DNA of 44,185 bases from Akkermansia sp. (GCA_017415995.1 JAFQDN010000035.1:1-44185), one strand, 5' to 3'. Positions 1 to 8,639 are shown, counted from the stretch's first letter. Program-made: numbers and translations. The notes: a model not told the origin generated them from the letters alone.

Positions 1-1749
1 AGCCGAAGAACCGGTAATCTCCATCGCGGCGGTGGTAATGGAGCCCGTACGCCACGACACACGGCCATCCACAATCACCGTACCATTGCCGTACAGAGAA
101 GCGGAGTGCGTACCGCCGTGCAGCGTAGCCGTTCGCCCCTCCTCTATATTCACACTCGTTCCGGTAGCCAGGGAATCCGACACATCCAGCGAGCCTGCAA
201 ACTTTTTGCCACTCTTAATGCAAGCAAGCCCTGTTACGAAAATGTCATTTTCCACAGCCTTGTTGCTGAGATTCAGCGTACCGCCACTCACATAAATAGC
301 CCCGGAACCGAACGACATCGCACCCGTAGCGGTAAGCGTACCGCCTTCCAAGAAAAGATTACCGTACCAGCCGGAGTTATCGGCATTGAGTTTAAGCGAG
401 CCTTTACCGTTTTTGGTCAGCGCTGCCACACCGACAATAGAACCGGGATTCTTCTTATTCACGGAGAATGTGACGGACTTATCCGAATCAACCGTAATGG
501 AAACGGGCGAAAGCTCACCCTGCAACGTAACCGTAGCGGCTTGTCGGAAAATGACTTGGTCGCCCTGCGAGAAAACAGCACCGGAATCCGCCCAAGTACC
601 ACCGCCGACAGCCCAAATACCTTTCTTGCCACTCCACTCCAGCAACGCGCCGGAAGAAATAATATCCACCAGCACCTGATTACCCTCCCTGTACAGCTCG
701 TATTCCAGCACCTGCCCCGGAATGGGGCGTAAAGTCAGATTATCCACGCTACCGCTGAAAGAAGAGAACGAGAACAGGATGTGAGTTCCCAACGCATAGC
801 CATTCGTGAAGCTGATTTCCGTTGCGCCGGAAACGGACAACTTGCCGGAAAGCTCCACCATGGGTTCACCAACAGTAGCATGACTGTTATCCAATAAGAA
901 CAATCCGCCACTGAGAGTCAGTGACCCGGCACTAAAATCACCGGCTTCTACCGTAAGAGAGCCCCCGCTGAGCTTGAGAGCACCGGAATAACTGTCTCCT
1001 CCGGTAATAACCGAAGAACCGGAAGCCACATTCACCGCGTTGGAAAGAGCCATCCCATTCATGTCCAGAAAACCACCGCGCAGGCTAACAGCACCGCTGC
1101 CTAACGCCGTAGAGCTTCCGGCCACCAAGGTGCCGGAATGGACCGTTGTACCACCACTATACGAATTGGAACCACTGAGAGTCACCGTACCGGAACCGTT
1201 TTTGACAACACCCGCACTTCCGCTGAGAACATTGGAAACGGAGCCTTCCAACAAGGTTGCATTTTGGGAGAGCCTGAGAGCGTCGCCACTGACAGCACCG
1301 CTTTGCAATTCCAAAGCGCCGGAATAAGCGGAGCCACCTTTCAACGAAACATTGCCCTTAATCGACACATCATTGCCGACTGACTTGCCGTTTAGATTCA
1401 GCGTACCGCCACTGAGCGCAACCTTACCGCTACCCAATGCGGAAGCATGACCAACGGTAACGGTACCGGCAGAAATGCTCGTTCCGCCGGAATAGGTATT
1501 GGCTGTATTGATGGTTAATGAACCGGAACCGGACTTAACCAAAGAGCCGGAGCCGGCAACGGAGCCGGTACCGTTAAACGTAAGGCTACCGGTATTATCC
1601 ACCTTCATGTTATACGGAGAAACCGTACCGGAAAGCGTTACCGTACGAGTACCGCTGCCGGAAAAATCTGCGCGCACGCCATCTGTGGAGGCAGAGGAAC
1701 TGCCCCACACCGTCGAACTCCACACACCGTCGGAACCTTCCCACGTAAG
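1..1749 (-). repeat. Tandem passenger modules of about 369 codons within the protease-passenger gene
   Basis: Two long modules follow each other in the coding strand. The first begins at 1749 with LTWEGSDGVW, the second at 642 with LEWSGKKGIW, giving a 1107-nt period. Each opens with an L-x-W-x-G, G-x-W signature, then a TVTL-x-G stretch, SP and VD motifs, a GSL-type strand and NT/NS-x-SGG turns. Smaller units recur inside the first module: NTYSGGTSI near 1490 and NSYSGGTTV near 1165. Protein similarity is plain while DNA has diverged, so the duplication is old. Confidence 0.7.
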
Positions 1750-3615
1750 CTTCGGAACCGGATTGTACAGGAGGTACAGAACATCACCGGAATAGCTGAG
1801 CTCACCGAGTGAGGTAGAAAACGCAGAGTCCCAATCAGCACAGCTATCCGTAAAGCGAATGAGGGCATAGCACTCATCGAACTCCAGGTTATCACCACCC
1901 AAAACCAAGTCGAACGAGCCCCCGGATACAGAGAACGCGCCGTTGATAGTCAGCAGAGGAGATGAAGAAGAGGAAAGCGGGTCAAACCTGAAAGAAACAC
2001 CGCTAGTCAAAGACACCGAGCCACAACTCAGCGTACTATTGCCACATACCTGAAGCGTAGAGTACGTTTGCATGGTAAGTTTCGTCAGGTTGAGAGCCCC
2101 CCCATCCAGCACCAAGGTACCACCGGCGCTCATGGAAAGATTCCCAGACCAAGTAGCACCTTTACCAAGGAGTACCGTGTAGGTCTTGAGCACAGACTCC
2201 GTGGTAGAAAGCGTCATATTCGTAAAAGAGGCCTTACCTCCGTTGGAAGTAGTCAAATATTCGGCGGTGAGAGTTCCTCCGTTACCCGCAAAGTTATATT
2301 CCAAATTTTTATTATACAACTCCACGCGAGCGGCGCTGCCACTCCCCTGTACGGACACCGTACCGGAAGCAGCGGAATCATCAAACGTCACAATGCGGGA
2401 AGAATCAAAATAAATCGGGTACAACGAGCCCAAGACACTGATTTTCCACCCGCTCGTCTCATCCGGCAATGCTTCCAAAGTGGGTTGAGCAGCCAAATTC
2501 CACTTACCATCTACAGCCTTACCGGTCCATATGAGCTCATTGTCAGGGTCTTCATATATCTCCAACTTGTCTTTGAGAGAATCCGGGGTAGCAATGCAGC
2601 CAATATCGGAAATGTACCAAGTTGCATCCGCGTACTCCCAGCGATTGGTACATGCGGAGTTTGTGTACAAGCGGAGCTGCTTATCCGACACCTTGACGTA
2701 GAGTTTGAATACCTTATACTCCAAGTCATCAGAGTTGGTTACATACAATGCCTTTACCTGATTATTATCATCCAACTCTACACCATGGCAGGTAATAGCA
2801 TGCCCACCCACAGCGGAATCCAGACCAAGGTAGACAAGCTGACCTTTTGTCACCAACTCATATTTTTTTGCAGTTTTGTTATATTGATAACCCAACATCG
2901 GCAGCAATTGATCCGTAAGAGTACTTACAGACGGAGAGTAATAAGAATTGGAGGCGTCCGCCGATGTTTGAAAATAGAACTCGTTCGTGGTGGAAAAATC
3001 ATCCTCAAAATACTCGGTCCAATACCCGCCCATTCCCTTCTTCTCGATTTTCGAAAAATAGGGATCATCCCTACCACGCATGAACCAGTACACAAACGAG
3101 CTTAAACAGTCACCGTTGTTAGAAAAGACATCCAGAAACAAAAGATTGAGTTTCAGAGAAAGCGTGCCACCCGTCTCGTCCCAATACTGCTTATCATATG
3201 CGTAACCGAAAGGCAGAGTACGGGAATCCTTGCAGAAGACCCCGTAGTAAGAATGCCAGTACTCCACCAAGTTTATACTCGTTTGCGCCCAACAGGTGTT
3301 GGAATCATCGGTCAGCGGCGCCAACTTCTTGGAGAGGGATGAGCCATTCTTATTAATCCTTGAGTACAAATCACCCAAGAACGAAAGACTTCCTTTATTT
3401 CTGTACAGTTTCTTAAAATCCTGAAGATATAAGGAATTATCCGCCCACGAGAAGTAATACCCCTTACCCGTATCGTAAAAACGAGGCGAGTTCATAGGAT
3501 CATCCGCATCTACACCTTCAACCATGAGGGTGGTATCAGCGAGAGCCAAAGAAGACGTTGCCGCCATTGCAGCCATAACGGCAGCCCGAAGCCCTTTTGT
3601 GAGTCGAAGTTTCAT
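1..3615 (-). CDS. Secreted IdeS/Mac-type (C66) cysteine protease with autotransporter-type repeat passenger, 3' partial
   Basis: The reading frame opens with ATG at 3615 and stays open through 1205 codons to the left edge, so the C-terminus is missing. Residues 1-26 form a signal peptide (basic MKLRLTKGLR, Ala/Met-rich core, ALA-type cleavage site). Residues about 30-330 resemble the IgG-cleaving IdeS/Mac family: Cys108 in NTCWAQTS, His272 in GGHAITCHG, and Asn294/Asp296 in YVTNSDD. The His-to-Asn spacing of 22 equals His262-Asp284 of IdeS, and the Cys-His spacing (164) is close to its 168. From about residue 400 the protein is Gly/Ser/Thr-rich beta-strand repeat of the autotransporter-associated (PATR) kind, such as NTYSGGTSISAGTVTVG. 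Protease and passenger architecture are read from sequence. The substrate is unknown; immunoglobulin is only an analogy. The first triad acid is Asn rather than Asp, which could reduce activity. Confidence 0.85.
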   Translation of the reverse strand, partial: MKLRLTKGLRAAVMAAMAATSSLALADTTLMVEGVDADDPMNSPRFYDTGKGYYFSWADNSLYLQDFKKLYRNKGSLSFLGDLYSRINKNGSSLSKKLAPLTDDSNTCWAQTSINLVEYWHSYYGVFCKDSRTLPFGYAYDKQYWDETGGTLSLKLNLLFLDVFSNNGDCLSSFVYWFMRGRDDPYFSKIEKKGMGGYWTEYFEDDFSTTNEFYFQTSADASNSYYSPSVSTLTDQLLPMLGYQYNKTAKKYELVTKGQLVYLGLDSAVGGHAITCHGVELDDNNQVKALYVTNSDDLEYKVFKLYVKVSDKQLRLYTNSACTNRWEYADATWYISDIGCIATPDSLKDKLEIYEDPDNELIWTGKAVDGKWNLAAQPTLEALPDETSGWKISVLGSLYPIYFDSSRIVTFDDSAASGTVSVQGSGSAARVELYNKNLEYNFAGNGGTLTAEYLTTSNGGKASFTNMTLSTTESVLKTYTVLLGKGATWSGNLSMSAGGTLVLDGGALNLTKLTMQTYSTLQVCGNSTLSCGSVSLTSGVSFRFDPLSSSSSPLLTINGAFSVSGGSFDLVLGGDNLEFDECYALIRFTDSCADWDSAFSTSLGELSYSGDVLYLLYNPVPKLTWEGSDGVWSSTVWGSSSASTDGVRADFSGSGTRTVTLSGTVSPYNMKVDNTGSLTFNGTGSVAGSGSLVKSGSGSLTINTANTYSGGTSISAGTVTVGHASALGSGKVALSGGTLNLNGKSVGNDVSIKGNVSLKGGSAYSGALELQSGAVSGDALRLSQNATLLEGSVSNVLSGSAGVVKNGSGTVTLSGSNSYSGGTTVHSGTLVAGSSTALGSGAVSLRGGFLDMNGMALSNAVNVASGSSVITGGDSYSGALKLSGGSLTVEAGDFSAGSLTLSGGLFLLDNSHATVGEPMVELSGKLSVSGATEISFTNGYALGTHILFSFSSFSGSVDNLTLRPIPGQVLEYELYREGNQVLVDIISSGALLEWSGKKGIWAVGGGTWADSGAVFSQGDQVIFRQAATVTLQGELSPVSITVDSDKSVTFSVNKKNPGSIVGVAALTKNGKGSLKLNADNSGWYGNLFLEGGTLTATGAMSFGSGAIYVSGGTLNLSNKAVENDIFVTGLACIKSGKKFAGSLDVSDSLATGTSVNIEEGRTATLHGGTHSASLYGNGTVIVDGRVSWRTGSITTAAMEITGSSA

Positions 3616-3643
3616 ATTTATATAAGAAGTCTTGCTACGCTAA

Positions 3644-3672
3644 CATATACACCAATACCCTCCTGACGTCAA
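3644..3672 (-). promoter_or_regulatory. Sigma-70-type promoter of the IdeS-like gene
   Basis: On the minus strand TTGACG (3672-3667) is followed by a 17-nt spacer and TATATG (3649-3644). Expected transcription start is near 3637, giving a leader of about 22 nt before the ATG at 3615. The leader is AT-rich and shows no good Shine-Dalgarno sequence. Confidence 0.6.
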
Positions 3673-3674
3673 GC

Positions 3675-3708
3675 CCAAAAAGCCCTCCGGAGTATGCGAC
3701 CGGAGGGC
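3675..3708 (-). terminator. Rho-independent terminator after the nitroreductase gene
   Basis: A perfect 9-bp stem (GCCCTCCGG at 3682-3690 with CCGGAGGGC at 3700-3708) encloses a 9-nt loop and is followed on the minus strand by a short T run. It lies just beyond the nitroreductase stop codon at 3739 and just upstream of the next promoter, so it insulates the two minus-strand units. Confidence 0.8.
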
Positions 3709-3738
3709 AAAAAAAACAAACAATGCTGATACGGCAAA

Positions 3739-4260
3739 TCAGACGCGGAGGACGTAATCCTCACGACGAGGTTTTACAGGCGGAATACCGCCCTCAGCAG
3801 CATAGCCGAGAATGCAAATGGCAAAACCGTCATATTTGGAATCGAGGCCCCATTGTTTGACAATCTCGCGTCCCTCCGGGAGCTCGAACATGGCCTTGCC
3901 ACGGTTAATCCAGCAAGAAGCAACCCCCACAGCATGAGCAGCCAGCATAAGCGTACCCATCAGCAATGAAGCATCAGCAATACCATTCTCATTGGAAGCA
4001 TCCGCAAACACCAAGACAGCGGTAGGTGCCCCATACATCGGATCCGAATCCGTGCCCATAATCTGAGCATTCAGCCGGGAAAGACGGCTGAGCATCTCAG
4101 CATCCTGCACTACAACCATCTGAGGGGACTGTTTGCCACGCCCCGTAGGAGTCCAAGTGGCAGCCTCCAAGATAGTGTTGAGCTGTTCATCGGAAACCTG
4201 CTCCGGCAGGTACTTACGACAACTGCGCCGAGTACGGATATCCTGAATAGTCTCAAGCAT
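3739..4260 (-). CDS. Nitroreductase family FMN-dependent oxidoreductase
   Basis: This 173-residue cytoplasmic protein has the N-terminal FMN-phosphate signature of small nitroreductases (RTRRSCRKY, residues 9-17), a PTGRGKQSPQ segment, and the conserved GVASCWI strand near residue 117 followed by ICILGYA near the C-terminus. The family reduces nitroaromatics, quinones or flavins with NAD(P)H; the natural substrate cannot be told. It starts 6 nt after the stop codon of the upstream thioredoxin-like gene, so the two are almost certainly cotranscribed, suggesting a shared redox role. A strong terminator follows. Confidence 0.85.
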   Translation of the reverse strand: MLETIQDIRTRRSCRKYLPEQVSDEQLNTILEAATWTPTGRGKQSPQMVVVQDAEMLSRLSRLNAQIMGTDSDPMYGAPTAVLVFADASNENGIADASLLMGTLMLAAHAVGVASCWINRGKAMFELPEGREIVKQWGLDSKYDGFAICILGYAAEGGIPPVKPRREDYVLRV

Positions 4261-4266
4261 ACCGAA

Positions 4267-4785
4267 TTATTGTTTTTTGGTAACTTCACGCCACAGCACA
4301 TAACGGGAAGCGTGATCCGCCAGCAACACATTCCCCTCTGCATCTGTAATAACGATATGGGGAATAGAACGCAAATCCTCCGGAGCCCCCGGAAGCTTTT
4401 TACGCTCATCACTATGGTACATAACAACGGCAAATGGGGCAGAAAAAAGCTCCATGTACTGCAAAGCTGCCTTGGGAGTATTGTCACAGCTGAGCACAAT
4501 GATTTCCATATAACCATCCTTGCGCATCTTCTCATACTCCGCAATGATATGGGGCATCTCACGGCGGCAAGGGCCACACCAATAAGCCGTGCAAAGATAC
4601 ATGTAATATTTTGCATGTGCATTTGGCTTGTGCTCCGTAACAAATTTAGTGTGCTCAATGGCTTTCCCGATGGCATGCTGAGCAGCCGGAGCAGCAGGTG
4701 CAGGAGCCTTGGGAGCGGCCTCTTGGGCCGTTGCGGTCAGCGAGGCCATACCAATAATGGCGGCCAAATATGAAAGGTACTTCAT
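4267..4785 (-). CDS. Secreted thioredoxin-like protein (TlpA/ResA type)
   Basis: The 172-residue product has a signal peptide (residues 1-20, ending ATA-Q), an Ala/Pro-rich linker (22-36), then a thioredoxin fold with the active site WCGPC at 69-73 and a cis-proline motif RSIPHI around Pro142. The length and pairing of a signal with WCGPC fit periplasmic TlpA/ResA-like reductases or thiol-disulfide exchange proteins. The exact partner is unknown. A promoter abuts the start codon, so the message should be nearly leaderless. The next gene downstream, 6 nt away, is a nitroreductase. Confidence 0.85.
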   Translation of the reverse strand: MKYLSYLAAIIGMASLTATAQEAAPKAPAPAAPAAQHAIGKAIEHTKFVTEHKPNAHAKYYMYLCTAYWCGPCRREMPHIIAEYEKMRKDGYMEIIVLSCDNTPKAALQYMELFSAPFAVVMYHSDERKKLPGAPEDLRSIPHIVITDAEGNVLLADHASRYVLWREVTKKQ

Positions 4786-4792
4786 AGGTTAT

Positions 4793-4822
4793 AAATTACC
4801 ACATTCTGCTCCCGAATGTCAA
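4793..4822 (-). promoter_or_regulatory. Promoter giving a near-leaderless mRNA for the thioredoxin-like gene
   Basis: Minus strand: TTGACA (4822-4817), 18-nt spacer, TAATTT (4798-4793), then only 7 nt to the ATG at 4785. The predicted transcription start is at or within 1-2 nt of the start codon, leaving no room for a ribosome binding site. Confidence 0.65.
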
Positions 4823-4913
4823 TCAGAAAGCGTTTTTTGCAAAAATAACAACTTTTGAGTGCAAGATTAGACTTGAAATTGCCGTACACATAGTAGAAAC
4901 TTTTACCAAGACC

Positions 4914-6485
4914 ATGCGAACACTCCTTTTCCTTACCTGTATGCCGGCATTACTGAATTTAAACACGGCGCAATCCCACGAAAATGAAGATTGGGACTGC
5001 ATTACACTCATGCGGGAAGCACGCGCATGCACACCCTCTGCCACGGAAGCACCGGACAAGCTACTTCGGCAGGGAGCAGACCCGAACAAGGGGACAACCG
5101 ATGGTCACACGCCACTGATGGCAGCAGCCAACAAATGCAACCTCGAAGCCGTACGACTGCTACTGAACGCCGGGGCAGATGCAGGGGCAACAAGCAAGCA
5201 CGGCACCAATGCATTGCACTTACTGGCTTGCGCAGCATTTTTCTTCACCGAAGAAAAAGAAGCGAAAGAGACAGAACGCATGGAGCAGATTGCAGAGCTG
5301 CTGATTAAAGCGGGAGCAAACATACATCAGGCAGATAAAGACGGACTTACGCCCATTGCGTATGCGGCAGGAGGGCACCCGAAACTGGTGAAAAAATTGG
5401 CAGAAGCCGGAGCGACTTTACCGGAAGAGGGAACGGAAGCCCATAGAAGAATGATGACACACTGTCTCAACTTCAACTACAAAACAATACCGGCGCTTCT
5501 AGAAGCAGGACTGAACCCGAATTACACGGAGGATAACGGAGAGTCACTACTGGAAAAGTGTGCCGATGCACGCAACACGGCAGCGGTGAAAGCACTGCTG
5601 CAAGCCGGGGCAGATGTGCACCACCTCAACAAATACGGCAATTGTGTATTATCCGCCATCCGGATTAATTACCGAGATAAGAAAGCAGCGGAAGCCCGTT
5701 ATAACATTGCACAACTGCTATTGGATGCCGGGGCAAATCCTCTGGAACTTCGTGGCTTACACAATAAAAGCAACCTGTTGCATACCAGCGCCTCCACCGG
5801 AGACAGTGAAATACTGCGAATGATTCTGCAAAAATACCCGAATGCGACGGAAATACCCGACAGCGATGGACACACCGCATTGTTACGTGCCGCACGAGCC
5901 GCCCATCCGGAAGCAGTGCGAATTCTGCTGAAGGCAGGAGCCAATCCCAACGCCGAATACAAAGACCCACGCGCCATGCAGACTAGCCACTTCGGCGTAG
6001 CTGCAGCTGCGGCACTTTCCGACAAAGATACTGCCCTCACCGTACTGCAAGATTTGCTGAGTGCCGGAGCCGAGTTCGATGCAGAGGCACAAAAAAGCAT
6101 CATGTATTCAGCGGTTCAATATGGCCGCGCAGATGTCGTTCATTTTCTCATTACAAAAGGAGTGGATGTTCACGCAAGACTCGCGCACGATATTCCCTAC
6201 ATACAAGTGGCTGTACAAAACAAAAACAAAGGCATCATTGAGGCACTCATTTCCGCCGGTGCGGATGTCAATGCAGCCAACAACCACGGATTAACCGCCC
6301 TGCACCGGGCCATCTCGGGGTCCATGCACGGCAATGACCATGCTTGGTACGTAGTTTCCCTTTTACTGCAAAACGGAGCAGATTTATATGTGAAGGATTT
6401 TCGCGGCAAAACACCACTCGATATGGCAACGAGTGACATGTTGATGAAAATTCAGCGCGAGTTTCCGGACAAAATCCGGCAGTAA
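4914..6485 (+). CDS. Secreted ankyrin-repeat protein
   Basis: The 523-residue protein begins with a signal peptide (MRTLLFLTCMPALLNLNTAQS) and then consists almost wholly of ankyrin repeats, roughly a dozen. Typical units are DGHTPLMAAA...VRLLLNAGAD, DGLTPIAYAA, DGHTALLRAA...VRILLKAGAN and HGLTALHRAI. Helical hairpins and beta-turn AGA-N/D motifs are clear through the whole chain, so there is no separate catalytic domain. Ankyrin arrays mediate protein-protein contacts; an exported one in a probable host-associated bacterium could act in the envelope or on host proteins, which is inference. The gene stands alone, divergent from the thioredoxin-like gene, with a weak possible -35 (TTGAAA, 4873-4878). 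It ends 63 nt before trmB. Confidence 0.85.
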   Translation: MRTLLFLTCMPALLNLNTAQSHENEDWDCITLMREARACTPSATEAPDKLLRQGADPNKGTTDGHTPLMAAANKCNLEAVRLLLNAGADAGATSKHGTNALHLLACAAFFFTEEKEAKETERMEQIAELLIKAGANIHQADKDGLTPIAYAAGGHPKLVKKLAEAGATLPEEGTEAHRRMMTHCLNFNYKTIPALLEAGLNPNYTEDNGESLLEKCADARNTAAVKALLQAGADVHHLNKYGNCVLSAIRINYRDKKAAEARYNIAQLLLDAGANPLELRGLHNKSNLLHTSASTGDSEILRMILQKYPNATEIPDSDGHTALLRAARAAHPEAVRILLKAGANPNAEYKDPRAMQTSHFGVAAAAALSDKDTALTVLQDLLSAGAEFDAEAQKSIMYSAVQYGRADVVHFLITKGVDVHARLAHDIPYIQVAVQNKNKGIIEALISAGADVNAANNHGLTALHRAISGSMHGNDHAWYVVSLLLQNGADLYVKDFRGKTPLDMATSDMLMKIQREFPDKIRQ

Positions 6486-6508
6486 CGGCGCAATGTCAGA
6501 AGTATATT

Positions 6509-6537
6509 TTGACAAGTAAAGAGAGCTCTGCTACAAT
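6509..6537 (+). promoter_or_regulatory. Near-consensus promoter for trmB-tgt-yajC
   Basis: TTGACA (6509-6514), exactly 17 nt, then TACAAT (6532-6537). The ATG at 6549 lies 11 nt beyond the -10 box, so the leader would be only about 5 nt. Confidence 0.8.
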
Positions 6538-6548
6538 GGCGGAGATAT

Positions 6549-7136
6549 ATGAGCACAGCATTCGTACCGGACGATTACTTCAAGCGATACACCGCCGCCG
6601 ATATTTTCGGGGATGGAGTGGAGAGTTACGAAGTGGATTTAGGCTGCGGAGACGGCGGATTCCTGCTGGCCATGGCAGAGCATTACCCCGACACAATGAT
6701 GTTGGGAGTAGAGCGACTGCTGGGACGCATTCGCAAAGTATGCAGCGAAAGTGAAAAGCGCCGACTGTGCAATGTAAAGGGATTGAGAGCGGAAAGTCGC
6801 TATTTTTTGGAATGGATGGCAGCACCGGGCTGCATCAGCCGCCTGCACTATCTTTTCCCGGATCCGTGGCCGAAAGAGAAACACCACAAAAACCGATTGG
6901 TACAGGACTCCTTCATTCCGGTATTGCACCAAGCTTTGGCCGAGGGAGGCGAAGTGCTGTTCAAAACAGACCACGAGGACTACTTTATATGGGTATGTGA
7001 AAAAATGAACGCATCCCCCCTCTTCACACAGGCAGAGTGGAACGCCCCATTCTACCCCAAGACCGATTTTCAGAAACAATGGGAAGCCATGGGCAAACCC
7101 ATCTTCTCCGCCAGATTCATACGCAACAACGCATGA
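6549..7136 (+). CDS. trmB: tRNA (guanine-N7-)-methyltransferase
   Basis: TrmB transfers methyl from S-adenosylmethionine to N7 of G46 in the variable loop of tRNA. The 195-residue protein carries the SAM-binding DLGCGDGGF (30-38) and GVE (53-55) motifs and the family signature FPDPWPKEKHHKNR (103-116). It is at the short end for the family, lacking an N-terminal extension. The ATG at 6549 is chosen because it directly follows the promoter and the first conserved residues come soon after. It overlaps tgt by the ATGA arrangement at 7133-7136, so translation is probably coupled; both modify tRNA. Confidence 0.93.
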   Translation: MSTAFVPDDYFKRYTAADIFGDGVESYEVDLGCGDGGFLLAMAEHYPDTMMLGVERLLGRIRKVCSESEKRRLCNVKGLRAESRYFLEWMAAPGCISRLHYLFPDPWPKEKHHKNRLVQDSFIPVLHQALAEGGEVLFKTDHEDYFIWVCEKMNASPLFTQAEWNAPFYPKTDFQKQWEAMGKPIFSARFIRNNA

Positions 7137-8263
7137 GCTTTACACTCCACAGCACAGACCCCGGCGGGGCCAGACTCGGCACCCTACACCTACCGCACGG
7201 TGATGTCCCCACCCCTATTTTCATGCCGGTAGGCACCCAAGGAACCGTAAAAACGCTGCATCCGGAAGATTTGGAAGCACTGGGAGCACAGATTGTACTG
7301 GGTAACACCTACCACCTGTGTTTGCGCCCGGGAGATGAGGCAATCCGTGAGCTCGGAGGGTTGCACACCTTTGCGGGCTGGAACCGCCCCATGCTGACGG
7401 ATAGCGGCGGTTTCCAAGTATGGAGCTTGGCGCGGCTGCGCAAGATTACGGAAGAAGGAGTCCGATTCTGCAATCATATTGACGGCGCATACATGATGCT
7501 CACCCCGGAGCGCAGCATGGAGATTCAGGCCAACTTAGGCAGTGATATAGCCATGCTCTTCGATGAATGCCCGCCCTACCCCTGCGACCGCAAATATGCG
7601 GAAAAATCGCTTGGCTACACCTTGCGCTGGGCAAAACGCTGCAAGACTTGGGTGGATGAGCACCAACCTCGCAGCGGCAACGGCTTACAGCAACATTTCG
7701 GCATTGTACAAGGCTCCGTTTATGCGGATTTGCGCCGTCAATGCGCTGAGGAACTCGCCGCTATGGATTTTGACGGCTACGCCATCGGCGGCGTTTCCGT
7801 GGGAGAACCGGAGGAAGAAATGCTGCGAGCCATTGAAAACACCGCGCCCTATCTACCACAGGACAAAGCGCGCTATGCCATGGGATTGGGCACCCCTACC
7901 CAGCTACTGGAGATGATAGAGCGCGGGGTGGATATGTTTGATTGCGTCATGCCCACCCGCTTGGCACGCCACGGTGTAGCACTTACGCCGGATGGCCCCA
8001 TTCACATCAAAAACAAGCGTTGGGAAAACGACAGCAAGCCGCTGGACGCGGAGGGGCACCCGCACGTCACGCGTTTCTCCAGAGCAGCCATTCGCCACTT
8101 CTTCCGCGCAGGAGAAATGCTGGCGCTGCGACTGCTTTCCTTCCAAAATCTCCACTTCTATCTCCGGCTCATGGCGCAAGCGAGAAGCGCCATTGCCGCC
8201 GGTCAATTCGCTGCCTTCAAAAGCAGCTTCATCTCGCGTTACCAAGCAAACGATATACAATGA
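7133..8263 (+). CDS. tgt: tRNA-guanine transglycosylase lacking the usual zinc cysteines
   Basis: Tgt exchanges G34 of GUN-anticodon tRNAs for a queuosine precursor. Conserved parts are present: DSGGFQVWSL (active-site loop), FDECPPY, GIVQGS, GGVSVGE (219-225) and the catalytic FDCVMPTRLARHG. Val223 occupies the position that is Val in preQ1-using bacterial enzymes and Gly in queuine-using eukaryotic ones, so preQ1 is the likely substrate. The usual C-terminal zinc motif (Cys-x-Cys-x2-Cys before the distal His) is absent: the aligned segment is DAEGHPHVTRFSR (305-317), with only His322 kept. The start at 7133 overlaps the trmB stop; it gives 376 residues, a normal length. The gene overlaps yajC by the same ATGA arrangement. 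Confidence 0.92.
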   Translation: MSFTLHSTDPGGARLGTLHLPHGDVPTPIFMPVGTQGTVKTLHPEDLEALGAQIVLGNTYHLCLRPGDEAIRELGGLHTFAGWNRPMLTDSGGFQVWSLARLRKITEEGVRFCNHIDGAYMMLTPERSMEIQANLGSDIAMLFDECPPYPCDRKYAEKSLGYTLRWAKRCKTWVDEHQPRSGNGLQQHFGIVQGSVYADLRRQCAEELAAMDFDGYAIGGVSVGEPEEEMLRAIENTAPYLPQDKARYAMGLGTPTQLLEMIERGVDMFDCVMPTRLARHGVALTPDGPIHIKNKRWENDSKPLDAEGHPHVTRFSRAAIRHFFRAGEMLALRLLSFQNLHFYLRLMAQARSAIAAGQFAAFKSSFISRYQANDIQ

Positions 8264-8559
8264 CCAGCAACATAATACTCGCCGAAGGCGGAATGGCGAT
8301 GATTCAGCAGTTCCTGCCGTTCATCCTCATCATCGTAATCTTCTATTTCCTGCTTATCCGCCCCCAGCGCAAGCAGCAAAAAGAGCTCCAAGAGCGCCAA
8401 AATGCGCTTAAAGACGGGGACAAGATTGTTACCGCAGGGGGCATTCACGGCATCGTGCGTGATGTGGATGACAAAACTGTCAAGGTTGAGGTATGTGCAG
8501 GCGTTCTCATCAAGTTTGAGAAAGCCAGCATTGTGCACGTGAGCAGCAAGGAAAGCTGA
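8260..8559 (+). CDS. yajC: Preprotein translocase subunit YajC
   Basis: YajC is the small inner-membrane partner of SecDF in the Sec translocon holocomplex. The 99-residue product shows a single transmembrane helix (FLPFILIIVIFYFLLIRP, about 18-35) followed by the family hallmark RPQRKQQKELQ and a short cytoplasmic domain with GDKIVTAGGIHGIV. The ATG at 8260 overlaps the tgt stop codon; tgt-yajC adjacency is common in bacteria and supports the call. secD is not in the window. A strong terminator closes the unit. Confidence 0.93.
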   Translation: MTSNIILAEGGMAMIQQFLPFILIIVIFYFLLIRPQRKQQKELQERQNALKDGDKIVTAGGIHGIVRDVDDKTVKVEVCAGVLIKFEKASIVHVSSKES

Positions 8560-8587
8560 TTCTCACCCCTCCCGCACTTCATTTTAC

Positions 8588-8627
8588 CACCCTGCAGCAA
8601 ATAACCCCGCGCTGCAGGGTGTTTTTT
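8588..8627 (+). terminator. Rho-independent terminator after yajC
   Basis: Perfect 11-bp stem CACCCTGCAGC (8588-8598) with GCTGCAGGGTG (8611-8621), 12-nt loop, then six T residues. It ends the trmB-tgt-yajC unit 12 nt before the aroE start codon. Confidence 0.9.
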
Positions 8628-8639
8628 ACTCCATACACC

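Noticed and set aside
2068..3105. A 345-codon plus-strand reading frame, with shorter ones at 106-732 and 1040-1795
   Set aside because: They lie antisense to the repeat-rich protease-passenger gene, have low-complexity composition and no family motif. They are by-products of the biased codons of the real minus-strand gene.
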